Positions 29,405 to 43,275 of a stretch of 64,000 nt of DNA are shown piece after piece (position 1 is the first letter of the stretch; each line of letters opens with the position of its first letter). The notes under the pieces were generated by a model. That model saw nothing but the letters and a program-made list of their open reading frames with translations. It was not told where the DNA came from and searched no databases. Made by a program: the position numbers and the translations under genes. The DNA is from Brachypodius melanocephalos (taxonomy: Eukaryota > Chordata > Aves > Passeriformes > Pycnonotidae). The stretch covers positions 4,116,738 through 4,180,737 of the forward strand of contig VZSR01000479.1 in NCBI GenBank assembly GCA_013398615.1, written 5' to 3'.

Positions 29405-29486
29405 TTCAAAACAGGCTGGTTTTGTTCCCGGGAATCTTTGAATTCCAGCGGTTTGATAAGGTTAATAATGTTTTCAATTTTCTTTC

Positions 29487-29510
29487 TTTTTTTTTTTTTT
29501 TTTTTTTTTT
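29487..29510. repeat. T24 homopolymer
   Basis: This is an uninterrupted run of 24 T on the plus strand. It could be an old poly(A) tail on the minus strand, but no element body is recognisable beside it. Confidence 0.9.
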
Positions 29511-32029
29511 CTCCCCTGAAATCTTTCGTTCTTTTTGAGGCAGGGAAAGGGCCCTCGCTGCCACCAGAGGCCAGCAGTGCCTGTGTTTTGTGAGCGCTGT
29601 GGCGGCTCTGCAGGGGCTGTGCCGGCTGTCGCTGATGGCGGTGACACTGGGGACATTCTGGGCTGTCCCCGCTGCTCTCCAGCCCTGCCTGCCCTGAGCC
29701 CCTTGCGATGTCTGCAGGGACAATGTGGAGCCGTGTGCTGCAGGAGCACCTGGGTCTGAGCAGGTTACCTCGCATTTAGAGCTTTCCAAGGTACCTGGTC
29801 CCGATTTCTCCTTCATGATGATCCCTTTTCATCCATGGTAATCATCCTGCCGTGTCCTGCTCTCCATCCTCTCCAGCCCCTGTGCTGGAGGGAGGCTGTG
29901 GGGTGTTCATCCCATGGCAGAAGCATCAGCAGCTGGTAGGACGGTGTGGGAAGGCAGGGAGAAGCTCTCAGCTTGTGTTGGGAGGTGTAGTGCCAGCATG
30001 GCCTGACTGCAGCCAGCAATTCCTTGTGTCAAATCAAGTGGAGGAGAAGCAGTGTCATTAGTGAGCAATCCACTTAATGAGTTACTTGGATTTGGGGCTT
30101 CTCTTTCACCTTCCCTTTCCAGGTGCCGGTGGAAATCCAGCACACAATGTGCAGCATCATTTCCCGTCCTCACATCCCATGTCCAAGCATTTGGGTTAGA
30201 CCTGGCTCTGTTGGAGTGGTGGAAGCTCCTTGCTTTGACAGAGCTTCACATTCCCTGTGCTCAAAGGCTTCTGAAGCTGCCCTCAGTGCATCAAATAGGT
30301 GCTGACCTAAACTTGAGTGGATTCCCTGGGGCACCCAGCCAAGGGTTTTTCTGATTTTCTGCTGGAGTCAGTTTCAGTCTGATTTTGTTGGGAAGAGTTA
30401 AGAATTGCTTGTTAGACTGCAGTAGTGCCATGTGTTATTTGCTCATGGAGAAGCTGAGAATTGTCCCTCCAAAGTAAATATGAAAAGAGATGAATTCTCT
30501 CTCTCTCCACAGAAGATTGCTTGCCCAGCAGATGCTCCCTGAGGGAAACATGCTTCCTTTTTGCCATAAGGAAGAAGGCAAGAACTGCACTGGCAGCAGC
30601 AGGGTCACAGCCAGAGGTGTCCCCACCACCTGGGGACTTGCCAGGAGGGCTCTGCAGGCAGGGTCAGTCAGTGCTTTCAGCCACTCATCAATTATTAAGA
30701 CAGTAAAATGTGCTGGAGAGACCATGTTTGAGCACCAGGAGGACTAAAACCTGTCCCTGCACCATCCATCCCTCTGGGTTGAATTCCTGCACTTTTGAGG
30801 GTAAAGTAATTGCATTTCTCCTGATCCAACCTTAATTTAGGAGGAGCATTTCAAGTCTGTGGTGTTTGTGCTATGTGCTTTCAGGCTGTGGCATCAGCTC
30901 TCATGATCTGACCCAGAATTTGCAGTATTTTTAGCTTTCCTGAAGATCCAGGTCCTGGAGGCACGTGATGACATGAACTGATGACATTTTGGTGGAGGGT
31001 ATGTAAAGCAGATCCTGTTGCTACGAAAACCTTGAAAACACAAACTATAAAAAGAATTCTTAAAAAAAAAAAATAGTGAAGGAAATGAAGACCCATATTG
31101 ATTTAACCTGCCCCTGGCTCTTGTCAGCACTGAGCTGCTGGCTCCTGATGCTGAATTCCCACAGCCCATCAACAGAAAAGCACAGTGCCCTTCCCCAAGG
31201 TATTGCCCCGAAGACTTTCACTTATCTGAGAGAGCCAACACTCCTGGAAATGAAGGAAGAACCAAGCTGTTTGTACAAGATAAATGTTAAATGGGCTCCA
31301 CAAAGATTTCTGTTCATTTCCCTGAATTTGTCAGAGGAGGAGAATAATTACCAGTGTCACAGTGCTGCAAGTCAGTCTTGGTTTGGGAGAGAGGGAGAAA
31401 TATGGTAATAAGTGAAGTCTCAGAGTAGACATAGTTGCATTTAACACTTAGGAGGAGCAATAAAGATGAAGGTTGTAATTGTATGTGCAGTTTCAAAGCT
31501 CACAACATAATTTTACATCCTCAAACATCTGTTTTAGGATCAGAGCAGAGTGTCAAATAACTGGCTTATTTTTATATCTATCATTTAGGCACCATCAAGT
31601 TTATTATAAATTCAAACTCATTTATGTAAACATGACTTGGGTTGAACAACTCCACAGAGTGATGACCCTGGGGACAGTGTTTGGAGCAGCAGAACTCCAG
31701 TTGGCTGTTCAGCAGGATGCTACCACATGGCAAAACTCAAGGGAGATGGCCCTTGCAGGAAGGTGACAGTGTTTTACTTAGGAAAAACTCTTCTGGGATA
31801 TCAGGGGTTAGTGGAGACTTTCATGACCTGCTTGCCCAGGATTGTGAGCACACCTTGTCTTTATCTCGGTGCATTGTGGTTTTGGGTAAATACACCACTA
31901 ATGCTTGGCTGCAATGTGGTGGCTCCTCTCCTTTCTCTCATTTTATTTTCAGTGTTTGTAGTGAAGCTGGTGGAGGGGAAGGTCTCATGGTTGGCTTCTA
32001 CTTGGAGGAGCAAAGGAGTGATGAAGGAC

Positions 32030-32200
32030 CTGGTGTTAGGAAGGAATTCTTACCTGCAAGGGCAGTGAGGCCCTGGCACAGGTAGCCTAGAGAAGCTGTG
32101 GCTGCCCCGTCCCTGGAAGTGTTCAAAACCAGGTTGGACAGGGCTTGGAACAACCTGGGGTTGTGGAAGTGTGTCCCTGTCCATGGCAAGGGGTAGAATA
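32030..32200 (+). mobile_element. CR1 fragment (sense)
   Basis: It reads GGAAGGAATTCTTACCTGCA, GTGAGGCCCTGGCACAGGTA, AGAAGCTGTGGCTGCCCCGT and AGGTTGGACAGGGCTTGGAA. Similarity may extend upstream to about 31985. The terminal ATTCTATG tail is lost. Confidence 0.9.
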
Positions 32201-34279
32201 AGGTGAATTTTATGAGCTTTATATGGGAGGTGCTGTGCAGGTGCCACCCAGTGTGGGTTCCCCAGGCTGCTCCTGCAGGCACAAAAGCTTTCAAGAGGTT
32301 TTGGGGAGCAGCAGCACCCCTGGCTCCTCATGGGTGCTGTTCAGGTGGATTTGTTGTTGGTTTCCCAGCTCTCTCATGGTGGGATGTTGGGAACTCTTGC
32401 CTCTGCAGCTTTGTGCTGTGGTGTGTGGGCAGGCTTTGTGCTCCCTGCACAGGTTCTCATCCCCCATGGGCTCCTTTCCCTCACCCGTGTCATCATGTGG
32501 CTTCTCTGACTGTGCCTCTTACCAGCTCACCTGGGAGACACCTTGGCCATTCCCTTCACTGTCTGCAGAGGGAAATAATTAAATTTAGTAGAAGTCACCA
32601 TCCATTTTACTGCAGTAGTAATTAAATGTAACTGGAGCTGTGACTTCTAAACAAGGCTATATTTTTTTTTTCCAATGAGATGTTTCACATCAGGAAAAAC
32701 AAATAAATAACCAAGGACATGCAAAATTGGTGTGTGAGGTGAAGCTCTGATCTTACCTGGGCTCTCTTGGTGGTGTCCTTTACCAGGGACACGCCTCTGC
32801 CCTGGCTCAATGGAACAACACTGCTGCTAATGGGTGGGAGAATTCTGCTGGTGTTCAAGTACCTTGTTTCATCAGCAAAGGAAGGTTTTAAAAAGCAGCA
32901 GCAGAAGCTGGGGAAGATGTTGGATCCCTGCTGCCTTCTCTCTGGAGGAGGCTGTTCCAATGCAGATCTCCTCACAGTGGGATGAGGAGGACACTGCTTC
33001 ATCTCCTGACTTGGCTATAAAATCTTTGCTATGCTGTAGAGACTTTCCTGACTAAAACAGATATTAAAAGTAATTTAATTCTCAGGATATTATACAGTTT
33101 AAAAACCAGGCCTTCGGTTTTCAGAGGTGCAGAAACATGCTCAGTTGGAAATTACCAACTAAATAGACTCAATTTGGTCATGGCTCTTCTCCTCCAGCCC
33201 AGGGAAAACATGAACCAAGAGATTCAGTAGCTGTTGCTTCTGTTACCTGTGTCCTTTCCTGCCACATGGAAATGTCACCTGTGGCCAGAGGGAGTTGTCC
33301 TGTGCTGATGAGAGCCCTGGGAAGAGGGATGGCAGCTTTGGCACCTGCTCTTGGGTGCCTTGGGTTGTTTGAATGCATGAATGTCACCCTGGAAGGTGTG
33401 AGCTGGACCCTCATGGGACATTAAACACACAGCACAGCCCTGGAGCTCTGGGATGTGTTTTATTTGCAGGATTTATTGTTCCATGGGAAGGGAATGCTGT
33501 GTGCCACCATGCCAATCCACAGGGAGCAGTGACTTTGCTGGAGACCCCACTGCTGACCAGCAAAGGTAGGGAGGACTAGAAATGTGCCAGGTTAATTTGT
33601 TTTTAATCTGAATTGTTATTTCACAGATGGCTGAACTGGCAGATCAAGAAGTTCAGCACTGCAGTTTGTGTGCCAGTGGTTTTACAGGTGTTTACACAAG
33701 TAATGCAAACACAAATGACTTGGAGGTGCCATTACATGTTTCATCTAGTCCTGCCAAACAAGCAAAGTGACTGCAGGGGACATCCCACGGTGCCTGTTAA
33801 TCCAGACATGCCTGTGGTGCTGCCACTGGCTTTGGTTTTGGGTTGGTTCTGCCCTGGGAGCAGCTTTGTGCAGGGCAGGGGTTCCTGCTCTGTCACTGCT
33901 GTCTGCCAGGACTGCCTGTGGGGAGTGTCAATAGCCAGCCAGGCTTTTCACTGGGCAAATGATGTGTGGCCAGCTTGAATTCTTCAGATCAATAACTCAG
34001 TGACAGGCAGCTCGAGCACTTGGAAATGGCATTAAGGCCGGCGCCGCTGTTTTGTGTATTGCAAGGGATCGAAGAACACCGGGGCCTGAATTGCAGAGCT
34101 CCATCACTGTGTCAGGGCCATAAGTGTGAATATAAAGTGCTGTGGAGGAATGTGTGGCCTTTGAAAGATGAAAAGAAAATGCTGAACACTTGGACTTGCC
34201 AGCTGCTGGGGCATGGGCGTGGGAGCTGGGACCGGTTTCCACCAAAGTGCCGTTAGCTCTTCACTTTGCCCATCCAACA

Positions 34280-34360
34280 GGAATATAGAATGGTTTGGGT
34301 TGGAAGGGACCTTACAGATCACCAAGTTCCAAACACGTGCCATGGGCAGGGACACTTTCA
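34280..34360 (-). mobile_element. CR1 fragment (antisense, about 80 bp)
   Basis: The plus strand reads ATAGAATGGTTTGGGTTGGA, then AGGGACCTTACAGATCACCA and GCCATGGGCAGGGACACTTT. Confidence 0.9.
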
Positions 34361-36864
34361 GTCCAATAGGAATTGAGGTTCCTAAACTCCCAGAGGAAGA
34401 AGCCCTGGATAGAAGATGCAATCCTTGTACATTGCAGTATCTGTTGTGAGCAGTGGGGATTTGTTTGCCTTATGGCCAGGATCCACAGGAAACTCCTTTT
34501 CCACTTAGGCTGATAACATTTGCTATGCAACAGAATACTATTTAATCTCTGTCTGGGTTTTTTTTTCATCCCACCAAAGAAACACCTTTTTTGCTCATGT
34601 TCCTGAAATCCATATACGTGGTGAGTCAAGCAAAGATCCCGTGGCACTAAGTTCATGTAGAGCTTACAGGGGTGTTCATGATTTTATTCCAGGTCTTGCA
34701 TTCAATCCAATGTAGCTGGTTCTTATGTGCTGATTCTTCTGAAAGATATTTAAAGAAATGTAAAATTTGAACATATTTTCTTTAAAGAACAAATAAAACT
34801 GCTGTACCTGGAATGGTTAAATTATTGTTGCAGCCTAGGATTCCTCTCCTTCCTTTTGCATTTTACTTACTCTGATTGCTGTTCTTTTAAAAGCATCAAA
34901 TTTTTGTCTTTGGGAAACAAATGCCTAGGGAGGAATTTTAATATTGCTTTTGCTAATTGCTGGGAAGTGAAAGTTAAGCAAGATCATCAGGCATTGAGTA
35001 GAGCTGGCAGATGACAGTCATTACAGGCAGAAAAGTCTGGTGTCACTTGTGAGAAGGTTTAGTGTAGCAGTAGTAAAACCAGCACGATGTCATTAGAGTC
35101 TTTATAGGAAAAACATTTTGGAAGCTGGCTCTGAATCCCAGTGAAGTCTGTGCAAACACTCCTGCTCACTTTTAAAGCCTGAATAAAATCCGAGATGATT
35201 GCTAAGCTACTCGTAATGTCTCCAAGGTCAGAGGAAACTCCCTGTATGGGCTTATCTGTGTTAAAGGAAAAAGAAAACACTCAACCAAAAAGCCAAACTA
35301 ACCCTGGTGCCTGAAGAAACAGCATAATAAAAGCTGCATAAAAAGGGAAGTTTGGGTAGTGAAATTGTGATGGAACCTGTCTGTTTTCCCCATGGAATGT
35401 GAACATCTCTACTGAGCTCAGCGTCGAAATTACTCTCCTGAATACGTTGACTTGTGTCCTTGTTGTTTTGTCTTCAAGCTCTGTCTAAATGTTTATCTCT
35501 ATAATTCAACACATACGTATTTGTTTGACATCTTGCAGCCTTTTAATAGATGTCATTTGCCTGTGAACAAAGGTTTTCCCCATCCCTACCATCAGCAGCC
35601 CTTGCTGACTAATCAAGATGTAGCCTTGTCCTGCTCTCGTAGCCCGAGGGGTTTGTGCTGCTCTGTGGGGTTTTGTCATTCGTTTGGATGCTTTGCCAGT
35701 GTGTTGTGCACCTGTACAATGTCAAATACACATTGCCCACGGCAGCGTTTAATAGACTTCCTGATGTCAAAGGAAAGTCAATAACTCGAGATCTTAATTG
35801 CAGGACATGTTTGGGTCCTGGCTCATGGACGATATTTTCTGTGTCAAATAACTTCAGATATTTGGAACAAAACTAGAATATTGTTTTCTCTATGGCCCTA
35901 GGAAAGAAAAATAACATTTTGAGATGCAGTGGTATAGAGTGATGTTCATTCTTTTCTGGAGAAAGAGCTGCAAGGTGGTTCCTTTTCTCAGCACAATGAA
36001 ACATTTACCAAATTGTTCCAGTAAGTCAGTTTTGTAGAATAAAAGGAAAAGCATTAGCATTCTCATTTGTGAGATCAGAAAGGAAAGGTTGATGTATAGA
36101 TAAAAATACTGATTAAAAGCTACATTCATCCTTATGAGAGGAATGCAAAATATCCTGGTGTTGTACATTGTGTGGGGGTATGTAACCCTTTTATGTAGCT
36201 GATTATTGAGCTAATGCTATCCTTAATCAGTCTACCATTGAATGTAGAACTAGCTGAGGCTCAAATTCTCTCCCCTGATTTTCAGAGCCCTGCACTGGAA
36301 TTAATCCTGGCAATTTGTCAAACCGAGGCTGGAAATCAGCAGCTTTAAATCCCCCAAAGCTGTTTCCTTGCACGGAGGAAGGAGGGGCAGGAGTGCTGAT
36401 GGCATCTGCACTTCTGGTTTACAGCTGGAATCTCAGTAAAGTGAGACCCCGGGACAAACCTGCAGGTATAAGGTGTAAGTAATGACACAGCTTGGCATGG
36501 CAGGGACAACAAATTGCAGAGCCCTGACCTCCAGGATAAACATTCTTTCCTTTGCATATGTACTAAATCCAGAACTTGTGGTTTTAAGAAAAAATAAGAC
36601 TTTCAGAGACAGCAATAACCAGAGCTAAATCCAGCTGTCGGTGTGGCCAGTGGTTTTGGGCTCTTCACCCTCAGCCATGATGCTGGCAGAGCTGCTCAGA
36701 CCAAAAGATGGCACTATTTTTCTATTTCATTGCAAAGGAAATCCTTCTAAATCAGATTCATTCACTGTCGAACCTCTCTCAAAACCACTATTTTTCTGAG
36801 GCTTTACATACAGCAAAGTCCATTATTGTGAAGGCCAAGTTCCTGCCAAAAAAAGCCTTCAGCT

Positions 36865-36893
36865 AATATATATATATATCTATATATAGATAT
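36865..36893. repeat. (TA)n run with an 18-bp perfect palindrome
   Basis: A TA-rich run ends in ATATCTATATATAGATAT (36876-36893), which equals its own reverse complement. Cruciform potential is possible and no function is implied. Confidence 0.85.
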
Positions 36894-38070
36894 CCTGATG
36901 AAAGATAACACAGGGGAGGACTTTTTCTCAATTAAGCTTAATTATTAGTGGTCAGTGTTTGTTATATTGTTGTGCTTGGTTCAAGAAACCTTTATGAGGC
37001 AGCTTTTCAACGTGAATGGTACTTCAACTGGCATTTTATAAATTTTACAAAAAAAAAAAATCCCTGGAATATTTAAACTCCCTGTTTGTATTAAAGAAGG
37101 GAACCTGCAGGCTGTGGGAGAAGGATCAGATGTGGGATCAGATGGCAGTGCTGCCACCCCCGAGGACAGGAGAGCAAAGCTCAGGATGCATTCAGGGGCT
37201 GCCCCAGGTGGGAGCACACAGAGCACAGCCCTGAGAGTCCTTAGCCTAAAGCAATTCAGATATTTGATAAGGCAGACTCTAGATCTCACTGGAGGTGTAC
37301 ATTCCTGACCCTCAGGTCACTGTAAAAGGTTCCTTCCTCTCAGCAAAAGGCAGGAGTCTGCCCAGAGCTGAGCACAGCTCCCACAGCACCTCACCTCTGG
37401 TACCCAGCTGGATGAGGTATTTAGGGTCAGCATAGGATTTAGACACTCATCATGGTGTGTTACTTGTCTTTGATGCTACCTTTTGGCTGCCCTTCTTCCC
37501 AGGGAAAGCATCACGACATGGGGTCTGTCTGGAGCAGGGTCCTGAGTGTCTGGGGGCCTCTGGGATATTCTGCTGGCCTGGATTCCCTGGAGAAGCAGCT
37601 GTGACTTAGCAGGGGTTTCCTCAGCATGGCTGAGATAACCAATGGCAGTATTTCTGTCTCATATAAAGTCCCTATAACTGCCTGATACAGCCCAAGAAAT
37701 GAAAATTTAAAGCAGAAGGGAGCAGCAACGCCGTGTTGAGTGATCTGAAGAGACTCCTGTTCCCTGGTGAGGTCACTTAGCCCAGCTGCTTAATTGGAGG
37801 TGATAATGCAGCATACATTTCATCTGGCAGTGTCTATATTGCAGCTTATCAAACAGGCTGAAAAGCCTGAGAGCAGCAGAACAGCAGACCCCAGCAAAGA
37901 CAAAGGAGTGAGAACAAAGTTCATTTCATTAGGAAAATGCAGGAATAAAGGAATAGAGCTTTTCAGACCAGCCTCATTAAAAGCCTAGGAAAATTAGTGA
38001 CATTATGGTTTATTAAATATTATTAAGCTAAGGACAAAACCCCCTCTTGCAGAATGCTCACAGCACTGCC

Positions 38071-38101
38071 AAAAAAAAAAAAAGGAAAAAAAAAAAAAAA
38101 A
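38071..38101. repeat. A13-GG-A16 homopolymer pair
   Basis: Two long A runs are split by GG. There is no recognisable retrocopy upstream. Confidence 0.9.
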
Positions 38102-38350
38102 GGCAGCCAAAAAAAGCTAAGAAAAACTGTGTTTTCACTTAAATGCTGCCCTGAAATATAATCCTGAGATCTCTCGGGTTTAGCTTTTAAAACATTAGAA
38201 CATTTGCTAAATATAAATCTGAAATTGAACTGTCCATGTTGAACTTGAACATTTCAGCCAAACATCTCGGGAGGTCTCATAGGTTCAGAGAAACACCAGC
38301 CAGGGGAAATATTTTCCAAGAGTTCATTTGTGCAGAAGAGTGTCACCGAT

Positions 38351-38381
38351 TTTTCTTTTTTTTTTTCTTTTTTTTTTTTTC
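38351..38381. repeat. T-rich run with single C interruptions
   Basis: About 31 bp, nearly all T on the plus strand. Confidence 0.85.
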
Positions 38382-39325
38382 TTGAAAGCTAATTTGCAGT
38401 GGTACACGTGCGAGTGCACGCATATTGATTTTATTAATTAAAATTAAGAATGTACAAATCTGCCTCTGTGGAGACTGCAGGGTAGGGAAAGGGAAGGTTA
38501 ACCACACGTAGCATTTCCTACTCTCTGTGCTCAGGATTCTCCACACACAGGAGCTGTGTGTCAGCCCTTGATTGGGATGCAGAGCTCCTTCTGTCTCTAG
38601 GCTGTGGCACACATTGTGAGGAAGATAAAACAGAAATAAAGATCCCTTGACCAGCTGATTGCAGTGTGAACTCAGAGCCATTTGGCACGAACCCTGGGCT
38701 TGGGCACACACCCATTATCGGCAATTAGAAAAGGGAGAAGGAGTGGGAGTTGCAGACACAGACATTTCCTGAGAGCAAACCAGATATCATGAGATTGGTT
38801 TTGGGCACAGAGGGCAGGGAACAAATCTGATGTGAAATAAATGATATTAATACATGTGAAATTTCATTCTTTTCAGCTGATTCTGGTTGACAATGCCCGC
38901 TGATGTGCTGGAGGGGAAAGGCACTGGAGGATTTATGGTTTGTTGCTACACAAACTGATAAAGGGACCATGAGTAAGTGTGATTATTGTTATGTTTGCCA
39001 CACAAGGCCATAATTTGTGCCAAACCCTTGGACAGGCTTTTCTTAGAGCTGACTCACACATGAAGCTGCAGTGGGATTTTCAGGTCTTGTGCCCCACTGG
39101 AGTCACCTTCTGTAATGTCCCGTGCAAAAGAGGAAGTCTGTGCTGGCTGGCAGGAGTGTGAAATAGCAGATTGAGGATGATGGAAGATAAAGTCAAAGTT
39201 CTGCTCCACTTGACTGGCTAAAAGCTGTCTGCATGTCTGTGGATGAAGTGAAAGGAGTCACAGTACTTGGTCAAGAGATTACCGTGTCATCAAACCACAG
39301 AACTCATTAAGGAGCAAACTGGTCT

Positions 39326-39438
39326 TCTGAGCAGCCTGGTCTGGTGGAAGGTGTCCTGCCCATGGCAGGAGGGTTGGAGTGAGGTGGTCTTTAAGGTCCC
39401 TTCCAACCAAAACCATTCTGTGATTCTGTGATTCCATG
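39326..39438 (+). mobile_element. CR1 fragment (sense)
   Basis: It reads GAGCAGCCTGGTCTGGTGGA, then GGTCTTTAAGGTCCCTTCCA, and ends CATTCTGTGATTCTGTGATT, an intact CR1 3' tail. Confidence 0.94.
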
Positions 39439-40790
39439 AGTGAAGTGCCTGCTACAGCTGATATCTGTGTGTGCACCCTCGAGGGTTTCTGTTTCACAGG
39501 GGTGGTGGCCTCTCTGGCCACCTCCTGCAGAGCTGGTTGAGCTGGATGACTCTGCTGGATATGGGCCACACTCACGTTTTCCCACTTTGTCCCCAAGCCA
39601 TGTGGTCAGAGGCCCAGCTGGACACACAGACTGTGCTGGACATCAGCACACAGCCAAGGGTAGAGGCTGCACTGTGACAGAGCTGTCTCTTGTGCCACTG
39701 CCTGTTACAAAGCCCAAATGAATTCTTGCAGAGGTTGACAAAAATAGACTCCTTCACATTAATTTCAAATCCCATGAGGTGCCTGTCTTCATTTTTAGGC
39801 ACCTAAATACTTCTGCAAATCTCCCTCTTAATGCTGCATGAGCTGGGGACTGATCTGGCACATCAAACTTCAGCTAAAACAGGAGTTCCTAGATCTGAGC
39901 AGTTTCTAAAATGAGAATCAGAACTTCTCAAACATATGCTGAGGTCAAAATTGCTCATGCTACTGAGAGAGTAATTTCTGGAGATATGCAGATTTTTTAT
40001 TTTTGAATGTATTTTTAAGGGCTTTTGTTGCAGTTGTTTTTCCATTTATGCTCAAGCAAGAGGCAGAAGATATTTCCATCAGCAGTAACACATTGGGAAT
40101 TGTTTGGGTCAAATAATTTTGCCCTTTTGCTAAACGTTGCTTTAGGAATATTATCACCTCCATTGGTTATATTAGCAATCTGTTTATCCTGGTAACTGAG
40201 AGGCAAATGTAGCCTGCCAGCCTCTCAGGAAGACAAAGACAGACTGGAGAGTGTTTGTATGATCCTGCACAGAAATGACTCATTTATTTTGATAAGATAC
40301 TACAGAAAGCCAAAAGAGAGATTGGACATACAGCTGTAAAATACTTGTCACCATGAAATAAAGTCCACTTTTCTGTGCCTGATGGGCTGCCTGCTGGCAA
40401 CACCAACACAGAAGGGCAGCTTGTCTGGATGGATCACTGTATCCAGGTGGCACCATGCCCACACCCTGACACCCTTCCATGCTGGCCCTGAGGTTGTGAG
40501 GATGCTTCAATGGGTGCAAAGGCAACAGTTCAGGGCTTTGCTACCTCCTTATTTCAGGGGGTGAAGGGGGAGGCTGATCTTGTCTTGATCTGCATTTCAG
40601 TGGCTTTTCTCAGAGGTCTGAGCAGTTGAGGTCTGCTGGGGTTCAGAGCTGGTTGTCCTTAGCCCAGGTCATTCCCACCCTGGCATCTCCACTTTGGTGA
40701 ATGCAATGCTGAGAGAGCTCTGCCCTTTACTTCTTTTTGAGTGTTTTGAATGTTGCTGGAAGCAATGCAAAATGTGTTATTAAGTTTGTA

Positions 40791-40808
40791 CCCCCCCCCC
40801 CAAAAAAA
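40791..40808. repeat. C11 followed by A7
   Basis: This is an uninterrupted C11 run (40791-40801) followed directly by A7. Confidence 0.9.
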
Positions 40809-41892
40809 ATCTCTCTAAGAATGAAGAATTGCTTAGAATTGTCAAAACAGCAGTGCTACAATGCCACTTCTGCAATTACAGAGATCCTGCATGCATGAGT
40901 GATGAGACTTTTATATACACGAGAAATAAGAAAAAGGTCTTTTAAAATACAATTTAGCTTTACTTCATGACTATGTGGAACCAGGACGATGCATCACAGA
41001 GATATCCCTACGCTCAAGTATGAAATTGTTTGAACATTTATTTTTATCCAGAAGCGGTGCCTTGAGCAATTCCTCAGAATATTCAGAATTGACTAGAATT
41101 ATATTAGTCACATTTTTATTATAAAGACAGTAATTTATGCAGGTGATTTCGAAGGTTTTGATTTTCATCTCTGAAGAGCTGAAGGGTCAAAACATAAATT
41201 AGAGTAGCACATGGCAGTGCTGAACATCCAGGCTTTGTAAGTTCTAATAATTATATTTTAGTACCCCCTTAAACAGTGTTGTGTGGAGTGGAGAGTCTGT
41301 AACCCTGGAAAAAGAGGTCATGAAGTAACTGGTAGTATAGAGGAATTAATAAATATTAATTAATAAATAATAAAACATTCATTCTTTTAAAAGTCATCCT
41401 GGGAGCATGAGTCACAATGTGGCCTCACAGCTTATCATAAAAGCAAAGACATCATCACTTTTTGCAGCTTTGTCTGAAGGAGTCAAACCAGCTTTTTACT
41501 CCCTGGAAGGTAAAATGTCCCACACATTTTAAGAGTTACTGTTTGTAAAGAACTTAAAATGATGGGGGTTTGGGGGCTTTTTTTACAAAGAACTTCATAT
41601 GAAAGGCACTGAATATCGTAAACAGGATCATTATTCTGCACACCACTGTGTAAAAGATGTATATTGCCTTTTGTCTGCAGTGAAACAGGCTGTACTTGCC
41701 AGTCACACCTGCTGACTTCTGAGACTGAACCTGAAGATCACTGCCCATAATAAAAATAATAATCCCAAACAAGAGGTGTTACAGGTAAGCCTGCATTTCT
41801 TGCACTGTATGGAATGGCATAAAGACTCGATGGCCTTAAACATTACTTTTTTTTTTTTCCTCCAAGACGCAGGCTTGAAAATAAAAGTTTTG

Positions 41893-42008
41893 TAGAATCA
41901 TGGAATTGTAGAATGGTTTGGATTGGAAGGAACCTTAAGGAGTATCTCATTCCAACCCCCTGCCATGGGCAAGGACAACTTCCAGGTTGCTCCAAGCCCC
42001 ATCCCAAG
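41893..42008 (-). mobile_element. CR1 fragment (antisense)
   Basis: The plus strand reads AGAATCATGGAATTGTAGAA, then TGGTTTGGATTGGAAGGAAC and TCCAGGTTGCTCCAAGCCCC. Confidence 0.93.
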
Positions 42009-42737
42009 AGCCCTTATATTCAGAGTGTCCTCTTCTGGGTGCCACTGACATAAACATGTCAAGACAAGAACATCTCAAAAGCACAAATTGCTTACAGACA
42101 GTATTGGATTGCTGGGCAACCATTTACTTAGAGCAATTATCACTAATTATTTAACAGAATTGGGAAAGCAGAAAAATAACCCATAAAGGGTACTAGGGAC
42201 ACATTACTGTGTGATAATGGGATTTTAGGAGATAGACAAAAAGTACTCAGCTCTAAATGTGTCTGTAGATGTACAAAAACAGAGACATGTTTTTGTTACT
42301 TGTGATGTTTCATGAAAAATCCCCTAAGTACTGCCTTGTATGGAGCATAAGATTTGTTTTTGGTTGGTATTTCTTCATGGAGGAAGACCTTCTTGATAAT
42401 TTAGAAAGTAAAGTGCATCTAATTTTATTCCCCCAGATACATACATGTGATTCTGTCTAAGCTAAAATTAGCTGAGAGGGTTTTTTTGTCTAGACCATCT
42501 GTAGATGTAATTTTATCTTGCAGAGTTCATGCACACTCAATTGCAGAACGAGCTGTAGTGACTTGAGCCTCTTGTCCCCTCTGAGGGGCAGGAAGGAGAA
42601 AACGCTCCATCCCAGATCTGTGGGTTGGATTTTCCCTCTCTCTTGGTCAGGGTTTCTGCTTTCTACCCCAGCTACCTTCCTTGCCAAATGACCTGAAGTC
42701 AGGCTTAAGGGGGGTTGTGACATTCTTTTACTGTCCC

Positions 42738-42860
42738 TGCCCTTTTCATCAGTAAAAGGAGTGTAATGAAACCAATTTAGATCACACGGCTGCCGCGAGG
42801 ATTATTAAATTAAAAGTGGTTTGGGATTGTCAGTTGAAAGAATGCCCAAGTATTGACTGG
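42738..42860 (-). mobile_element. Candidate ancient MIR-like SINE
   Basis: The order TTCATCAGTAAAAGG, then AATGAAACC, CACACGGCTGCCGCGAGGAT, TATTAAATTAA and GTGGTTTGGGAT follows the complement of the MIR core and 3' part (CATCTGTAAAATGGGG, GGTTGTTGTGAGGATTAAAT, AAGTGCTTTGAGAT). Divergence is high, as expected for an amniote-age element. The match is from memory of the consensus; orientation is by the MIR convention. Confidence 0.4.
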
Positions 42861-43275
42861 CATTAGTTCTGGTCTTTATTCAATTTCTGTAATTAATTAG
42901 GATGGCAGCTGTATTTGGGGAAGAGTTTGATCATATGAAGCTGCCAGATCAGGAGTGGCTGAGCTGTGATCCCCGCCCCACACCTCCAATCCTGCTTGTG
43001 CTTTGCCTGGCAATTCTCCAAGGGATTCCTGGAGCTGTGGGTCACTGCTGGGCTCTGCTGCACCCCATTTCTTCTCCCAGGGAGGGCTGTGATCTCCCAC
43101 TGCCCCCTCTCTTACCCATGGACATCATGAGACACACTTTATGGTTTTTGACAGCTTCGTGCTGCACAGCTGGTGCCATTGCAGAGCCAGGCAAAGTCAG
43201 AATGGGTTATTTTGCTATGAGAGCAAACCATGGGTTACTGATGGCTTCCTTGTATGTCATTTTAGCTATCCTAGA

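Larger units (their letters stand above)
28121..38050. other. Intergenic, CR1-rich, no supported gene
   Basis: Four CR1 fragments, a T24 run, a GC-richer patch (about 29540-29760) and an AT palindrome are present. The longest ORFs (28254-29012 and 28736-29386, both minus) are partly antisense CR1 and show no family resemblance. The rest appears unique and noncoding. Confidence 0.75.
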
